Shown in pieces: positions 11,691 through 25,725 of a stretch of 64,000 nucleotides of DNA. The stretch covers positions 41,927,825-41,991,824 of the forward strand of contig CAXKWD010000005.1 of assembly GCA_964059195.1 (NCBI GenBank), written 5' to 3'. The number at the start of each line of letters is the position of its first letter. Positions within the stretch are counted from its first letter, which is position 1. Source of the DNA: Ectobius pallidus (Eukaryota; Arthropoda; Insecta; Blattodea; Ectobiidae). The notes under the pieces are model-generated. The model was given only the letters and a program-made list of their open reading frames with translations. It did not search any database and was not told the DNA's origin. Made by a program: the position numbers and the translations under genes.

Positions 11691-12764
11691 TAGATTTTTC
11701 TCAACGTATAGGAAGCCTACAGTAATTAGTAAGATATTAAAGATAGGTTTTTTCGACTTCTGACATAGCAAAATTAGTTTAGATTAATATACTCATTGTT
11801 TGTTCAATTTTTTCGTATGATTTCCGAAATCTTACATTGCACACCACATTGAAATCGCACTTCGTGCCAATGTAGTAATCCCATGATAATATTTATTGTT
11901 TTCTGTGTACATAGCTAGCTCCGAATTTGAGTGGTGCATGGATTTGGCCTAATCGACCAAATCGGAGAGTATTGATAGAAATTATTCCTTTAAATCAATA
12001 ATAGTGATAAAAATTCCCGAAAATAAAAATCTGATATGATGCACTCACATAACATTCCCTACCCTGGACTTTTCTCTCTTATTATACCGTCTTGCAAGGA
12101 GTGTGTAATCAGTTAGCGAATTTTTTTCTCATGAGCAACTCTTGTGGGCCTTTCTTTTCAAGAGTCCCTAAATATAACAATACCTTTGTATCATTGCTAA
12201 CCCTAACAGCTGAAACTACGCCAGGAGTGACCAAAATCATGCAAGATTATTAAAAAATGAGATAGATTCTGTAAAAAAAAAAATACTTAAATTAAGTCCA
12301 TCTGCTTCACCATTTGTCAGTAACTAGAAAAAATATCACGATTCCGTTTGATTTCTGAGAAATTGAACCGTTCGGCACCTGAGGGGAAACGTTGGAAAGT
12401 AACAATATTGACAAGGTCTTCTAAACAGATTATATCCGAAAAGTCACAGTCCTGCCTCCAACAGTGAGTGGCATTAATCCACTCAAAGTAATACTGAAGT
12501 AGCCTCTTTTCAATTCACTACTTTGCATTCTTATTTATACATCCGCATGTTATTAGGATTAATAATATGGGAGGGACGAGGGTTGGGAACGACCCTGAAC
12601 ACTTCTGCCATTCAGCCCATTGTGCCAACCTCAGGTAATGAAATGATGTACATGCCCAACGGTCCCTCGTCAACAGACCCCGCCGCGAGCCCCCACGGAA
12701 CACCCCTATATTCATGCCACGTGTGCCGCTGCCTCGGTACCTCTTGGGATATAGAGCTCCGTAT
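11691..12764. other. No recognisable gene; GC-richer end segment
   Basis: AT-rich up to about 12550. From 12560 to 12760 base composition becomes clearly more GC-rich and frames are open on both strands (96 and 88 codons), but neither product is recognisable. A decayed repeat is more likely than an exon. Confidence 0.35.
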
Positions 12765-12772
12765 GTTATTAG

Positions 12773-13410
12773 TAGAGACCGGATTTTAAAGGTAAAATTT
12801 TCACTCAAAAAGGTAAAATTATTGCCAAAAAAAAAAAGGTGGGAAAAAAGGGAAAATTATTGCCAAAAAAGGTGGGAAAAAAGGGACAGAAAAGTAAGAG
12901 AGTGTAAAAATTCAACAGAGAAATACATGTTTGTTTTATGTAAAGCCTTTGCTTGGTCTACACCTGCTGATTCTGTAACATCTAATGACTGAAGACTTTT
13001 TTTTTATTTTGTTGAAATTCTCACAGAGGAAAATAGCACACGAAATCCATGTTCCCCACCTTGTTATAATGGGAAACTTAGGCAATGGCAAGCCTGTGAT
13101 TTCCCTGTAACGCTCTAATCTGCTGGGAGGAATTATTTTTTCAATGGTGAATCAGTGAAAACAATTTTTAATGTTTTCATATTGCCAAATACTGGGAAAT
13201 TTACGAATTTTTCAAAATAAATTAGCAAACAAGGTACTGGAAAGGGAAAGTTCCTAAAAAAAAAGGGGGGGAAGTGGGCCTAAAAAAGGAAAAAAGGGAC
13301 GTTAAAAAGTTCATTTGCAGTTGAAACTTACTCAGTAATGTCCTGTTCAATTTTATCACGTTTTGTGATGAAATATAATAAAAGGAATTCCCTTTAAAAT
13401 CCGGTCTCTA
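12773..13410. mobile_element. Non-autonomous hAT element, 638 bp, intact ends and target duplication
   Basis: The left end begins TAGAGACCGGATTTTAAAGG and the right end is its exact inverted complement. Both sides are flanked by the 8-bp direct repeat GTTATTAG (12765-12772 and 13411-13418). An 8-bp target duplication with a TAGAG-type terminus is the hallmark of the hAT superfamily. The inside is purine-rich, with repeated AAAAAAGGTGGGAAAAAAGGG-like runs near both ends, and has no transposase. The intact duplication suggests a fairly recent insertion. Confidence 0.93.
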
Positions 13411-13469
13411 GTTATTAGTCCCTGCAGCAGAAATGCTGTAATTATATTTATTATTTGAGCAGCTTGTCC

Positions 13470-13835
13470 ATCACTGTTTCGCACGGAATGCTTTCGCTCC
13501 TCTCACGTAGCAGACCCGGGTTCTAATCCTGGTCGGTACAAGATATCTAGGTAGAGTTTTCCGGGGTTTTTCCTCACCTTTAAGAAGGATGTCGGGTAAT
13601 TATGGTCTCCTATGGTCCCTGGATATTATTATTCGGCCGTCATCATCTTCATCCCATTCTTGACTTGTTCAGAGTAAGTGTGTGAGCGACTGGTGTGTCT
13701 CGTCCCATGGGTACGTGTTGCCTCGGAAGTGCCCCGGTATTGGGCTGATCACTCATCTGTCTGAACAAAAGAGTTAGATCAGATTAATGAGGGGTAGTGT
13801 AAGCCCTTCGGCTTCTCAACACTGCGACTTTAATA
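13470..13835 (+). repeat. tRNA-derived SINE, family C, plus strand
   Basis: The tRNA-like head has an A-box-like region and a B-box CCCGGGTTCTAATCC at about 13515. The body shares GAGTTTTCC, CATCATCTTCATCCCATTC, GTGTGTGAGCGACTGGTGTG, CTCGGAAGTGCC and GGCTGATCACTCATC with the inverted copy at 5535-5885. The 3' end near CTTCGGCTTCTCAACA has no long poly-A. Confidence 0.78.
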
Positions 13836-13904
13836 GATCTACAGGTATTGTGAAAACCCTATACCCTATTCTAGCAGTCACCACTTTGTTTTTTTTTTTA
13901 ATAT

Positions 13905-14045
13905 AGCCTATAATTTTCTGGGTGATGTCCAGTCATGAACCCAGGGATTTTTCGTTACTGAAAACCCCACTACCCGGCCGGGAATCGAACCCGGACCGCC
14001 AGAGTGGAAGGCAATTATGCTACCTATACACCCATGGCGGCGGAC
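13905..14045 (-). repeat. tRNA-derived SINE or tRNA pseudogene, minus strand
   Basis: On the minus strand an A-box-like GTATAGGTAGCATAATTGCC is followed 30 bases on by CCGGGTTCGATTCCCGG, a B-box with a perfect T-arm hairpin. A SINE-like body (GGGTTTTCAGTAACG.. ATCCCTGGGTTCATGA) continues beyond the tRNA part, so it is not a functional tRNA gene. Confidence 0.75.
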
Positions 14046-16727
14046 ATACTAAATAGTTTGTATGTGATCCAAAGATAATACCTCTCCTGACAGGTCGCCG
14101 TACTGTAAGACCAATGCACCAAATTATTTTTCCCAAATTTATATTAATTTAAACATTTTTGTAAGCATGAAGCCGTTCGGTTAATTCAGGACACAAGCAC
14201 GTGTTGTCAAATACAAATAGTGCGCTCGCTCCGCCCATTGCATAATAATACAATTTCAGTCCAGTGCTTCGCGCGCTTTTATTTGTTTACATCAGGTTCC
14301 CTTCTAAAGCCGTCTGTTGATATTTCAATCGATGTTCATAATGTTGTTACATTCGAATAGTCGATAGCTGTTACAGAATCGATTTTCGTCGATAGGTCAT
14401 AAACTACAAGAATATTCATTATTTATTGCATATTAGTGTACTAAACTAATAAATATTTGCTCTGCATTCCACATAGCTAATATATACAACAAGAATGCTA
14501 TACTTTGCCAAAGAAAGTGTCCTTTGCTCAGTAGGTCTGCCATTGTTTTGAAGCTGAATCAGATATTGGTTCAACTGCAGGTATGAAACCTAAACAAGCA
14601 CACAATTATTGTACTTTGTAACTTATTAGATGCATTTATTGTTACATTTATTATTACATTTCATTATTTACATTATTTCAACATTAGTACAGGTAAAAAA
14701 CAAAAACCAATAGTAAATACTATTTCTAATTTGGCATAAGAAAATGTAAGGTATGCCCCTAGATGAGCAAAGCTCGTGTTTAGGGGTATAATAGATTAAT
14801 ATAAATGTAATTATACAACATACAAAATACTACTCTAAACCACTTTTCAATAGTGTACAGTTATAGGCCTACATCACACTCTGCGATGATTGATCTTGTA
14901 TTTGTCAATATTTAAACAAAGTTTGATCTAAGTTGAATAAATTTGTAAAACTACATTTATAAGTTGCTGTCCTTTTGGCTAGCTAACCTTATACAGTCCA
15001 TCAGACCATCACAAACCCCTACATGTATTGTGTTAGTCCTTCATTTTCCTTTGATGCATATTTCTGTAAGTCTAGCAGACTGTATTGTCAAGTGTAAGGT
15101 TCAGTGTGAAGATTATTTCCAATTTTTATGGTCGAAACTTAATTCTTTGAAGTTGGAGATTTAGCATAGAGCTACATCTACATTTCATTGAGCAATATTT
15201 AAATTATCTGTTTTATAAAATGATATTTTTTTTAAAAATTCACCAGTATATGTAATGACATGTTATGATACGCATTTACGTACATTGAATGTGTCATAAG
15301 GTCACACGTGAATATTGACAACAACAAAAAACTGATCGACGTGAAAACAAAGCACACATCATCCCTGTTGTGTTAGTAAACAATCGCTGCTGTCGCCTGC
15401 CTGTAGGCCTATGTAAGTTGTGTAATAAAAAAAGAACATGCCTCTGATCTAATTAAATCTCACTAAATCACAATACACTGAATAGGATACATAATCGGAT
15501 TAGTTACCAAAACAGTTAAACGGTATGGTTAACATCACAATATACACCTATATCACTATCTGTATTCGCTGAGTGAATTTTGTACACGAAAAGTAAAATT
15601 ATCTATTAGCGCACCATAAATTTCCACTAAAAATATATCACAATCGTAAAAATAAAAGAGGCAAATAAAATACCAATCCCATTACCCTTATTAGGTTAAT
15701 TTTACATTTCGGTGATTCATATATGTAGAGATAGGCATAAAATGCGATTTCACGGAATTTAGTAATTAAAACTCTTACAGTATCACGATGAGGAATGTAG
15801 AAAGTTTTGATACACATGGAATTTGGAGAATTTTTGGAGAAGGATTAAAAGGCAGCGAAGGAGACACTAGTTTTATGAAATTTCTGCGAAAAGAGTTACG
15901 TTAAATAAATATACTGCCTGGAGATAGACATATATGTGAACCTAACACATTTGGTTAATATTACGTTACGTAAAGACATATTACGTTAGTGTATAGTTAA
16001 AAGAAAAACTTTCGTTGTCACAGTTCTGGCAAACTATTCAGTCAGAGGCCATCTCAGTTTAAGTATTCGCGACAAAACGAAGAAAAGTAGCTGCATTTTC
16101 TGCAACAAGGTTTACGTGCAGAAATGAAATTTACATATGCTTTAATGATTCATATAATAAGAATTCGTAAGCCACGTCTGTACACAATTGTTTCCTCGAA
16201 AAATACGATGTGCATATTGAATATTAAAAGTGCATATTCTCAGCCATCAAGGGCCTATACCGGTATTTGTGTATTAAATTTTACCAGATTTTCGTACTTT
16301 GATGTTTCCTGAAATTGTAGGTTTGCAGAATTTTATAAAAATTAATAATTTCTTGTGATCGCTTTCCAGAAGCAAGAATTTTAAAATTTGTAACTCCATT
16401 GAGTATACAGTTTTGAGTTTACACACGAGGAAAATAGAAACAGTCATTACATACTAGCATAATATTATATTGCCAGTCTTATATTCAGATATTTTCTGAT
16501 TTCAATTACTTATCATGTCAAAACGATTATGTGCATGTGTTAGTGTATGAATGTTTTATTATAAAATTTCAAGATAACTATCAAAATTCGTACCCAGTAT
16601 TGGGTCAGTGAATGTGTATAAATTTAGTAGGGTTAGAATACCATACATTCGAAAGCAAATTGTTGAAACTTAGTTGGATTATTTCCATATAAATGTTGTA
16701 ATTTCATGGTTTTTATATGACTTCTAG
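14046..16727. other. Long AT-rich stretch without recognised features
   Basis: No coding region, terminal inverted repeat or SINE box was recognised. Frames of 60-66 codons at 14964 and 16124 are at chance length. Confidence 0.4.
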
Positions 16728-18657
<1,930 letters not shown>

Positions 18658-18665
18658 ATGGTAAG

Positions 18666-20565
18666 CAGTGGCGGCTCGTGGCCGGAAAATTAGGTGAAGA
18701 GGAAAAAAATGCCACATGCTTACGTTAATAACCGAACTCACCTATGTCTTGTATAGCAAATCAATCCTTCGATAGTCCTTTATGGCTGCAAATTTGTCGG
18801 TGATATCATCATAGGACGGCTGCATTTCTTCTAGCTGCAGTAAAGGTTCTTTCTGAATTGAAATATTCGCTAAACAAGATACTTGTCTGGCAACATTTTT
18901 GATCCTTCATTAAGTAGGCCTACGTCGTGATCTGACAGCTGGCACAATGATGATTTGATTTTAAACAATGCGGGTAAGAATATAGTTATTATTTATAAAA
19001 TCTGATACATTTTATTCATGGAATACTCTTAATAAATCCCAATCGGGATTATGAGTTTCATTAGATAAATTCGATCCTGCTTTTCCGCCGCGAATCTATT
19101 GATGTTTATCGTAATTATTATTCTCCTAATCAGATTATTCAGAATATTCCATTCATGCGATGCGGACTTGAAATTGACTAATAATCTTTAGCAATGCCTC
19201 GGATATCGACCAATGACTGTTGTTTATCTTATAAGTTAATATGCTTGCAAGGGTCGGAAAGATGCAATTTTATCTGATAAACTTCAGCTCGTTACTGGAT
19301 ACTTCAAGGCATTAATATGCAGTGATTAATATGTCACATGTCGTATGATTGCCTATGAAAAAATATGCATTGTAGGAATGAAACGTCGTGATTCAACGTT
19401 GTCGTCCTATGGCGTCCTATCGGTGACGATCTCCGAAGATGGTTCAGTATTGTGACACGTAACAGTGGGCTTTCATCACAGTACACAGTAGTCTTGGTAT
19501 ATGGTGACACACATTAAATAAATTAACTTCTAGTCTCATCCCTATGCCTCACTTTTGTGCTATAGAATCGAACGCCTATGATTTTTTTTTCCGTTAATGA
19601 TATTTAATTTTATGAGAAAGAATCCAAGCTCCTCTACCGTTCATACTTCAATGAAGTATATGGTTGTTTATAAACACCTTTTAAATAATTAATTGAAAAT
19701 TGTTAAAAATAAAAATTCTAGCTCTTTAGCGTCTATGCAAATCGTGTGGAAAATTTAAACAAAATTGTTAGTTTTTTTTTTATAAAATCGTGAAGAATGA
19801 AAGTCTGTTCTAGCCTCGCCCAAAGATGTAAGACTTAAAAGCCTGAGTTTGTACAAACGATAGCTGGCTTATAACTACCCTTCAAAGTATAAGGATACCG
19901 TATAAAAGTAAGAAAAAGTCGTCAATCTCCCCAGAAGATATCTAATCCAAATACGTTTTATTTATACACGATGTTTAGTTCTCAAGCCACACAGACACGT
20001 TCCTGAAAATATTATTGGACAGAGGAGAATTCAAAACAGGTATTTATGTTAAAAACATTGATTTCGAACATTTATTACCTTTGGTACGGGTAGAGGAAGT
20101 GAAATTGGTGCTTTGTTATTAATGGAGCTAGCAGAAGAGGAGTAGGTATGAAACCCGCCACACACTGTCATAGTAGCAGCTTTCTGTGGTAACCGCGCGG
20201 CGCGCGCATCATGAAGCCGAAGGACGAGACCTTCGTGGGTAGTCTGATTCCTTCAGCATGGACGTGGGATAAGCGAGAAAAATGCTGCTTGCAGCAACAG
20301 CTAGCATCATTTTTAGCGGACCAGACTACCCATGGAACAGGGGAAGTGAATCAAGGCTGCTTCGTGCTTCTTTGCAAGACTCGAGAGCTCTCTGGCGCCT
20401 CCTCCTTTAACATCACTCGTGGCGGGCAATACAAAATTACATAAATGCATTTATAGTAAAAACCAACATTCGTGATATGGGAAATAAACTTTAAAAATAC
20501 GTATTGTAAAGGAAAAATACTGGTGAAGTGCTACTTCACCTACTTCACCTGAATAGCCGCCACTG
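18666..20565 (+). mobile_element. Non-autonomous hAT element A, 1900 bp, exact 8-bp target duplication
   Basis: The element starts CAGTGGCGGCTCGTGGCC and ends AATAGCCGCCACTG, so the first 11 bases of each end are perfect inverted repeats. The direct repeat ATGGTAAG flanks it at 18658-18665 and 20566-20573. An 8-bp duplication with a CAGTGGCGG-type end fits the hAT superfamily (Tip100-like ends by resemblance). Its terminal regions match element B (21824-22815) in inverted orientation, including the 60-base left end and about 125 bases at the right end. No transposase is visible; a 77-codon frame near 20211 is not recognisable. At 1900 bp it is about twice the length of B. A piece of its interior (about 19420-19560) recurs at 47887-48060 in the opposite orientation relative to the 20138-20200 piece. 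Confidence 0.92.
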
Positions 20566-20573
20566 ATGGTAAG

Positions 20574-20811
20574 TGCTGTAGAAGTAACTGTGCAAAATTG
20601 TCGAACTAAATAGAATATTGCATTATGTTGTGAAAATAGAGAAACGGCGACTTCAATCACAATATAAAAGATGTGAAACCATGGCCACGAGAAAAATTAC
20701 TGCATAAATGATCCAAGGTGTGTTCGCTTGTACTGTTCCTACAAAATTGTGGTAGTGGGCATCCAGCAAAATTATAAATGCTGCATTTATTAACAAAGTA
20801 TATCGTCAAGA
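20574..20811. other. Flank between hAT element A and the palindromic mariner
   Basis: No feature is recognised in these 238 bases. Frames on the minus strand are short and unrecognised. Confidence 0.4.
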
Positions 20812-21187
20812 TAAGAGGCGCTCCATAAAATATAATTTTCCTGGGGCCGTTTACATAAACAAAACACAATTTCGTGGACATATATATTCCAATAGATGCA
20901 GCTAGTATTCAGCTATTATTCAACATATTTGCCACCGAAATTGATACATTTGTCATACCGTGGAACCAACTTTTGAATACCTGTGTCTTACAAGTCTGCC
21001 GCCAGGGATTTGAACCACTGTGTGACAAACGTCTCCTCCTCTCTGTCATTCTCTGTCATTCCCATTCTTGAGATGTAGGAACAGATGGAAATCACTGGGA
21101 GCGAGGTCCGAGCTGTAGGGTAAATGTTTAAACACCTTCTCTCAAGTCTCCTGCAGAAGCTCGGCTGGAATATGTTTAAACATTCAC

Positions 21188-21426
21188 CCTAACGCCCGGA
21201 CCTCGCTCCCATTGATTTCCATCTCTTCCTACACCTCAAGAAATGACCAGAAATGACAGAGAATGACAGAGAGGAGGAGATGTTTGTCACACATTGGTTC
21301 AAATCCCTGGCGGCAGTCTTGTACGACACAAATATTCAAAAGTTGGTTCCACGGTATGACAAATGTTTCAATTCCGGTGGTAAATATGTTGAATAATATC
21401 TGCATACTTGCTGTATCTATTGGAAT
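21188..21426 (+). pseudogene. Mariner transposase C-terminal fragment (right arm)
   Basis: Translation gives RPDLAPIDFHLFLHLKK, which contains the third catalytic Asp region of mariner (PDLAP.D). After a break comes THWFKSLAAVLYDTNIQKLV and then PRYDKCFNSGGKYVE, ending at a stop. This is the standard mariner C terminus. The arm on the minus strand (about 20880-21150) encodes the same segment in mirror image with different mutations. Neither copy has the N-terminal DNA-binding domain or the first and second catalytic Asp residues, so no active transposase can be made. Confidence 0.85.
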
Positions 21427-21683
21427 ATATGAATACTATAAATTAGAAAAGGTCTACGTGCCAAAATAAGCAAATTTAAGTTATATGATTTAAAGAGGTA
21501 TATGTGCCGTGCGGAATACTTTTATAAAGGGTTTATAGCTTCAAAGAATTTCTTGTAGTTGTAATGTCCCCGGAAAATGACAGGAGCTGTATCTCCAGCT
21601 GTGTTGAAATAAAACACGTTTATAAACTTTTCTCGGTTCTTCATTTTTGGCACATAGACACTTTCTAATTTATAGTATTCATA
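21427..21683. mobile_element. MITE nested in the palindromic mariner
   Basis: Inverted ends of about 40 bases: left GAATACTATAAATTAGAAA then GTCTACGTGCCAAAA, right the complement of these with two or three differences. Comparison with the uninterrupted left arm of the mariner shows the insertion point inside an ATATAT run, with about 2 bp duplicated. That fits a Tc1/mariner-type MITE. No ORF of note. Confidence 0.8.
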
Positions 21684-21823
21684 TGTCCACGAAATTGTGT
21701 TTTGTTCCTGTAAAAGGCCCCAGGGAAACTTACTTTATGGACGCGCCTCGTATAACATATCACGAAAGTAGCCTAGTAATAACCCACATCTCGTGGAACT
21801 TCTGCACCCCAATGGAGCTTGAG

Positions 21824-22815
21824 CAGTTGCGGCTATTCAGGGGAAGTAGGTGAAGTAGCACTTCACCAGTATTTTCCCTTTACAATACGTATTTTAAAGT
21901 TTATTTTCCATATCACGAATTTTAGTTTTTAGTATAAATGTATCTGTATTTTTGAACTGCCCGCCACGCCACCACCTGGTGGCAAAGCTAGGAGACACTG
22001 AGATCCTGAGACCGCAGCGTGCTTCAAGTCGGCCGTGTGAAGGTGAACTGGAAACCACGCCCTCCGTTGCATGGGTAGTCTGTTCAAATAAAAAATGAGG
22101 ATGGCAAGCAGCAGTTTTCTCGCTTATCCCATGTCTGCTAGGTGACGAGAACAGACTACCCATGAAGCAATCCCCCTTGTTCAGGCATTTTCTTCGCCGC
22201 GCCAGCACCTCACAGTCAGCTCGGAGAAAGAGGTGGGCACGTTAGATCTTCCACCGTCTGACGGTCTAACGCCGCCAAATTCGAATGTGTTAAATTCAGA
22301 AAAACCCGGATTCCACAACCCCGATTAAGTATTCTGTCGCACTGGGAACACTAAGCGACTTCCTCTACCTCGATCATTAAAAATACTATTTTCTCGTCTC
22401 TTATTCCATTTCCGGGGAACTCTCACGCGATTAGCCCTGCCCTAATTATTATTATTGTTGTTGTTATTATTACTATTATTATTATCATCATTATTACAAT
22501 CATTATTATTGTTATTATTATTATTTTTGTGCTATTTTCTCTCGTCACACAACTCACAAAATGTTCGACGAGACGAGAGAAATTAACAAATTAAATAATC
22601 CCGTGAGAGTTCCCAGAGATGGATTAAGAGACGAGCAGTTTAGATAGGCCTACTAATAAGTTTTTAAAATATTTTGTGTTTGCTGTATGAAATGATATTT
22701 GCAGCACACCCTCGCTTTGAGCCACGAGCCGCTATTGGGTAAATTCCGTTATTAACATAAGCATGTGGCATTTTTTTTTCTCTTCACCTAATTTTCCGGC
22801 CACGAGCCGCCACTG
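21824..22815 (-). mobile_element. Non-autonomous hAT element B, 992 bp, exact 8-bp target duplication
   Basis: This is the same family as element A in the opposite orientation. It starts CAGTTGCGGCTATTCAGG and ends CCACGAGCCGCCACTG. The direct repeat AGCTTGAG flanks it at 21816-21823 and 22816-22823, different from the duplication around A, so the two copies inserted independently. The interior has an (ATT)n-like tract at about 22445-22530 and a 104-codon minus-strand frame with no recognisable domain. Shared internal blocks with A include CATGGGTAGTCTG and GGGATAAGCGAGAAAA-like sequence. Confidence 0.92.
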
Positions 22816-22823
22816 AGCTTGAG

Positions 22824-24985
22824 TACCAATAATTTCGGCTGCACTGCTTCAGTAGACCTCCATTCTCAACCGTCGCAAGATCTAATGAAACTACTCCCAC
22901 GACTTCCTCTGAATATTCTCCTCTATTGGCCGCAACTTTAGGTTGTTATGAAATTCATCTTCTTGTCATTCCATATTCCCAAAATAATTTATTTCTTCAC
23001 CACTTTCTTAGACCAATTCCTTCAAAATGACCAATAGTTACTGACCATGTGAGACCTGAGGCTTTCCCGTTGTTGAGAATGTGTAATGGTTTCTCGGGCT
23101 TCCAACCGGGTGAGTGGGAGAACTGATTCCTAGCTTTCAGCAGAAATGATCTGCTAATACGAGATATATAGGATAGACATGAAATGCTAGGTGGGGTAGG
23201 AGTAAATAAGAAAATCTGAAAGTGAAACAATTAGATTGATAAATCTGATTGATTGGGAAGGAAAAACTTAATTTAATAGTAGTAGTATAGGTTAACTCAA
23301 ATATTTTCCTTGATCAGCTTACTTCTTCCAGGATGATGGCAGCAAAGCTCAGAATCAATTCTTTTAGTCACCGGGTTGGAAGGTGTGGAAACCGTTACAC
23401 AGCTATTGATCACTTTCTCAACTACCCTAATATTAACGTCATTAATATTAATTTTAATATTAATGGTTTGTCATTCCACAGCACCTAACGGACGGCGGCT
23501 ATTTCAAGCCACGTTAGATTTAGGTGTGCAAGTCATTGTTCCTCAGGAACCCACGTGTACTTCCCCCCCCCCCTAATTTTCAACCCGATATTTTACATAT
23601 TGCCTTAAACATTTATCTGCCCGTATGTTTATGCTGTTTCTTCCAGAGCTAGATTCCGATTCCTGTTCTGTTACACAATCATAACATTCTTTATCATCCA
23701 CCTGACAAACTGATTACGGGATATGTAAACTGGAATTATTCATTCCAGGTAATACTGGATTCTTCTCTAAAAATATGTCGGTCACTAAAAAGATAACTGG
23801 ATATTGATGACGCTGTAGAATATAATAATAGAATATAATAATATTTATGCAGCCCAGACCTCTGTTAAAGCTTCATTAATTAAAAATAAAAATAAACGTT
23901 CGCTTCTCTTTCACAAAAAATTAAATTCTAATTCATGATATGATATTTTATTCGCGTCCAGGAATTTTATTCTATACATTGGATGTGAATTTTATATTTT
24001 TTGATGTTGCTGTACACTTTCTTTTAATATTCTGGAAAAAAAATTAATCTATCTATCTATAATGAGATATCCTGAACTTGTAAATAGAAACACTAAGTGC
24101 ACAACGTTGGTGGCACTTTTGACGATACCAGCTCATTAAAAAAGTAAAGTATAAATAAATAATTGATTGAATTGTTTCGTTATTGGTTCTAGCAACCGTA
24201 TATGTATAATGTGTTTGAGAGTTCCTTGTGGAGGGTTATAAAACAGGTTCTTCATGAACCTATTATAATTCCTCCGATAACATGATAAAATATAACTTAT
24301 AACAGTGATACAGAAAAATTTGAAGGGCGTGCAGATTTTGAATTTAAAATTATATCAAACTTGGCTGAAGAACTATTTTTAACCTTGAATGTAAAAGGAG
24401 CTTCGAAAATTCGAAAAACAAACAATGCCAAACACTAAACATAGTGTTAAACAGCTGGGAAATCTTGGGCATAACTAGCTTCCTTCTGTACTGTAAGTAT
24501 TCGCACTGCCAACTTGGAAACATTCACCAATTATTGGCATTCACAAACTAGTGTCTTTCCAGGTAGGTACAGGTCAATAACTGCATTACATACTTTATTA
24601 AAACTATAGGGGAAAATGATCCATAACCGCATCCAGAATTACATTTTTGTTAATTGCATCATTCCTCCACAGCATTAGAAACACCACTTCACAAATCATT
24701 AATTACTGCGGTTAACAGCATATTAAAATCACGGTTTCGAAGAGCATGAAGACAAAGTAGCAATAGATCGCATATAAACATTCGGCACAGTATGGAATGA
24801 AGAATACTGTATAAACCATATGAAGATGGTATTCCAATGTATTGACATCCCTAATAATTTCCAGTTACTTGAAAGAGAAATTTTGCTGTATGAATGAAAA
24901 CCACAAATCTACAACGCAGCTGGACAACCATAAAGAAGCATTTCTTTATCCGTTTCAGTATTCATTCTGATATAGCCTACCAGAT
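22824..24985. other. No recognisable gene
   Basis: A short C-run occurs at 23568-23575 and AT-rich ATTAAT repeats at 23430-23465. Frames of 60-77 codons are unrecognised and no terminal inverted repeats were found. Confidence 0.35.
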
Positions 24986-25520
24986 TTGCCGTCTGAGTGC
25001 ACCCCTCTATTCGGAGATGACAAGAAATATACCTTCCATCATAATACCATATCAGCGGCTACGACGGTTCTATTAGCAGATGACAGTAATATGTATACTT
25101 CCCACCACAATATAAAAACACCTGCAGCCTTCATTGGTTATTATTACAAAGGTTTTCCAAATGGTGCATACACCTTAATCTCAAGGAACCTCAAAAAGAT
25201 ATTCACACTTAGAAAATTTAGGTATCCTCCAATAACAAGATGTGTGATTCTACAATAGCCTGATTTCCATAAGATAAAACAGTTAAATATCTTAGAGTAC
25301 ATTAAAATCAACGACTGAGTTGGTACACCGATATAAACAAATTTAACAAAGCTTACGCCCTATTAATGACGTTATACTTAATTATAAACAGAAAGTCCAG
25401 ACTCAAAATCGATTATACTCTTGTACTTTTACAAAACCGTCCTTCGGCTTTTGTTACTTTATACATATCCAATACGTTACATATCAAGAACAAAAATAAA
25501 GCCCCATCAAGCGAATTTAA
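24986..25520 (+). pseudogene. Jockey-like LINE reverse transcriptase fragment
   Basis: The translation resembles the palm-to-thumb part of a Jockey-clade reverse transcriptase. The catalytic box appears as LLADDSNMYTS (25065-25100), where Y/F-A-D-D is usual. About 70 residues on, a segment rich in basic residues precedes RYPPITRCVILQ. After stops and frame changes come LMTLYLIINRKSRLKIDYTL and a following LYKTVLR-like block, which match the conserved region after the palm. At least three frame breaks are needed and there is no endonuclease domain. It is a dead internal fragment on the plus strand. A related clade (I, R1) is possible. Confidence 0.72.
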
Positions 25521-25599
25521 GATTATCCCGATGAGATGAGGGATGATTATAACATTTTAGGTATCCATGGGTGGCACTTAATCCCCAATCATTACTAAC

Positions 25600-25725
25600 A
25601 AGAGCATGCTGGCCAAGTGGACATATAGAAAATTCCCCTTTTCCGGATCGGGAATCGTACCCATAACCTCAAGAATAGCCGTTAGAGGTTCACAGATAGG
25701 CCATGAGGAAGGCCTCGGTTCAACA
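25600..25725 (-). repeat. tRNA-derived SINE fragment, minus strand
   Basis: On the minus strand TGGCCTATCTGTGAACCTCT (A-box-like) is followed about 30 bases on by GGGTACGATTCCCGATCC (B-box). The tail AAAAGGGGAATTTTC continues past the tRNA-like part. Diverged from the other SINEs in this window. Confidence 0.6.

Larger units (their letters stand above)
20814..21750. mobile_element. Palindromic mariner built of two inverted 3' halves
   Basis: The terminal inverted repeats are mariner-like: left AGAGGCGCTCCATAAA, right complement CGAGGCGCGTCCATAAAGT, bounded by TA at 20812-20813 and 21751-21752. From both ends inward the same sequence is read in mirror image: CACGAAATTGTGTTTTGT, then the transposase C terminus, to a centre near 21150-21175. 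Each arm carries the mariner 3' half; the 5' half, with the N terminus and first catalytic Asp, is missing. The right arm is interrupted by a MITE (21427-21683). Removing it makes the two arms about equal. With two ends and a TA duplication it may have moved as a unit, using transposase from elsewhere. Confidence 0.9.

Noticed and set aside
13960..14040. Possible functional tRNA gene on the minus strand
   Set aside because: The T arm is good, but no acceptor stem closes and SINE body sequence continues past the 3' end.
18666..22815. A single 4.1-kb transposon with long inverted ends
   Set aside because: Each half has its own second end and its own exact 8-bp duplication, so two insertions explain it better.
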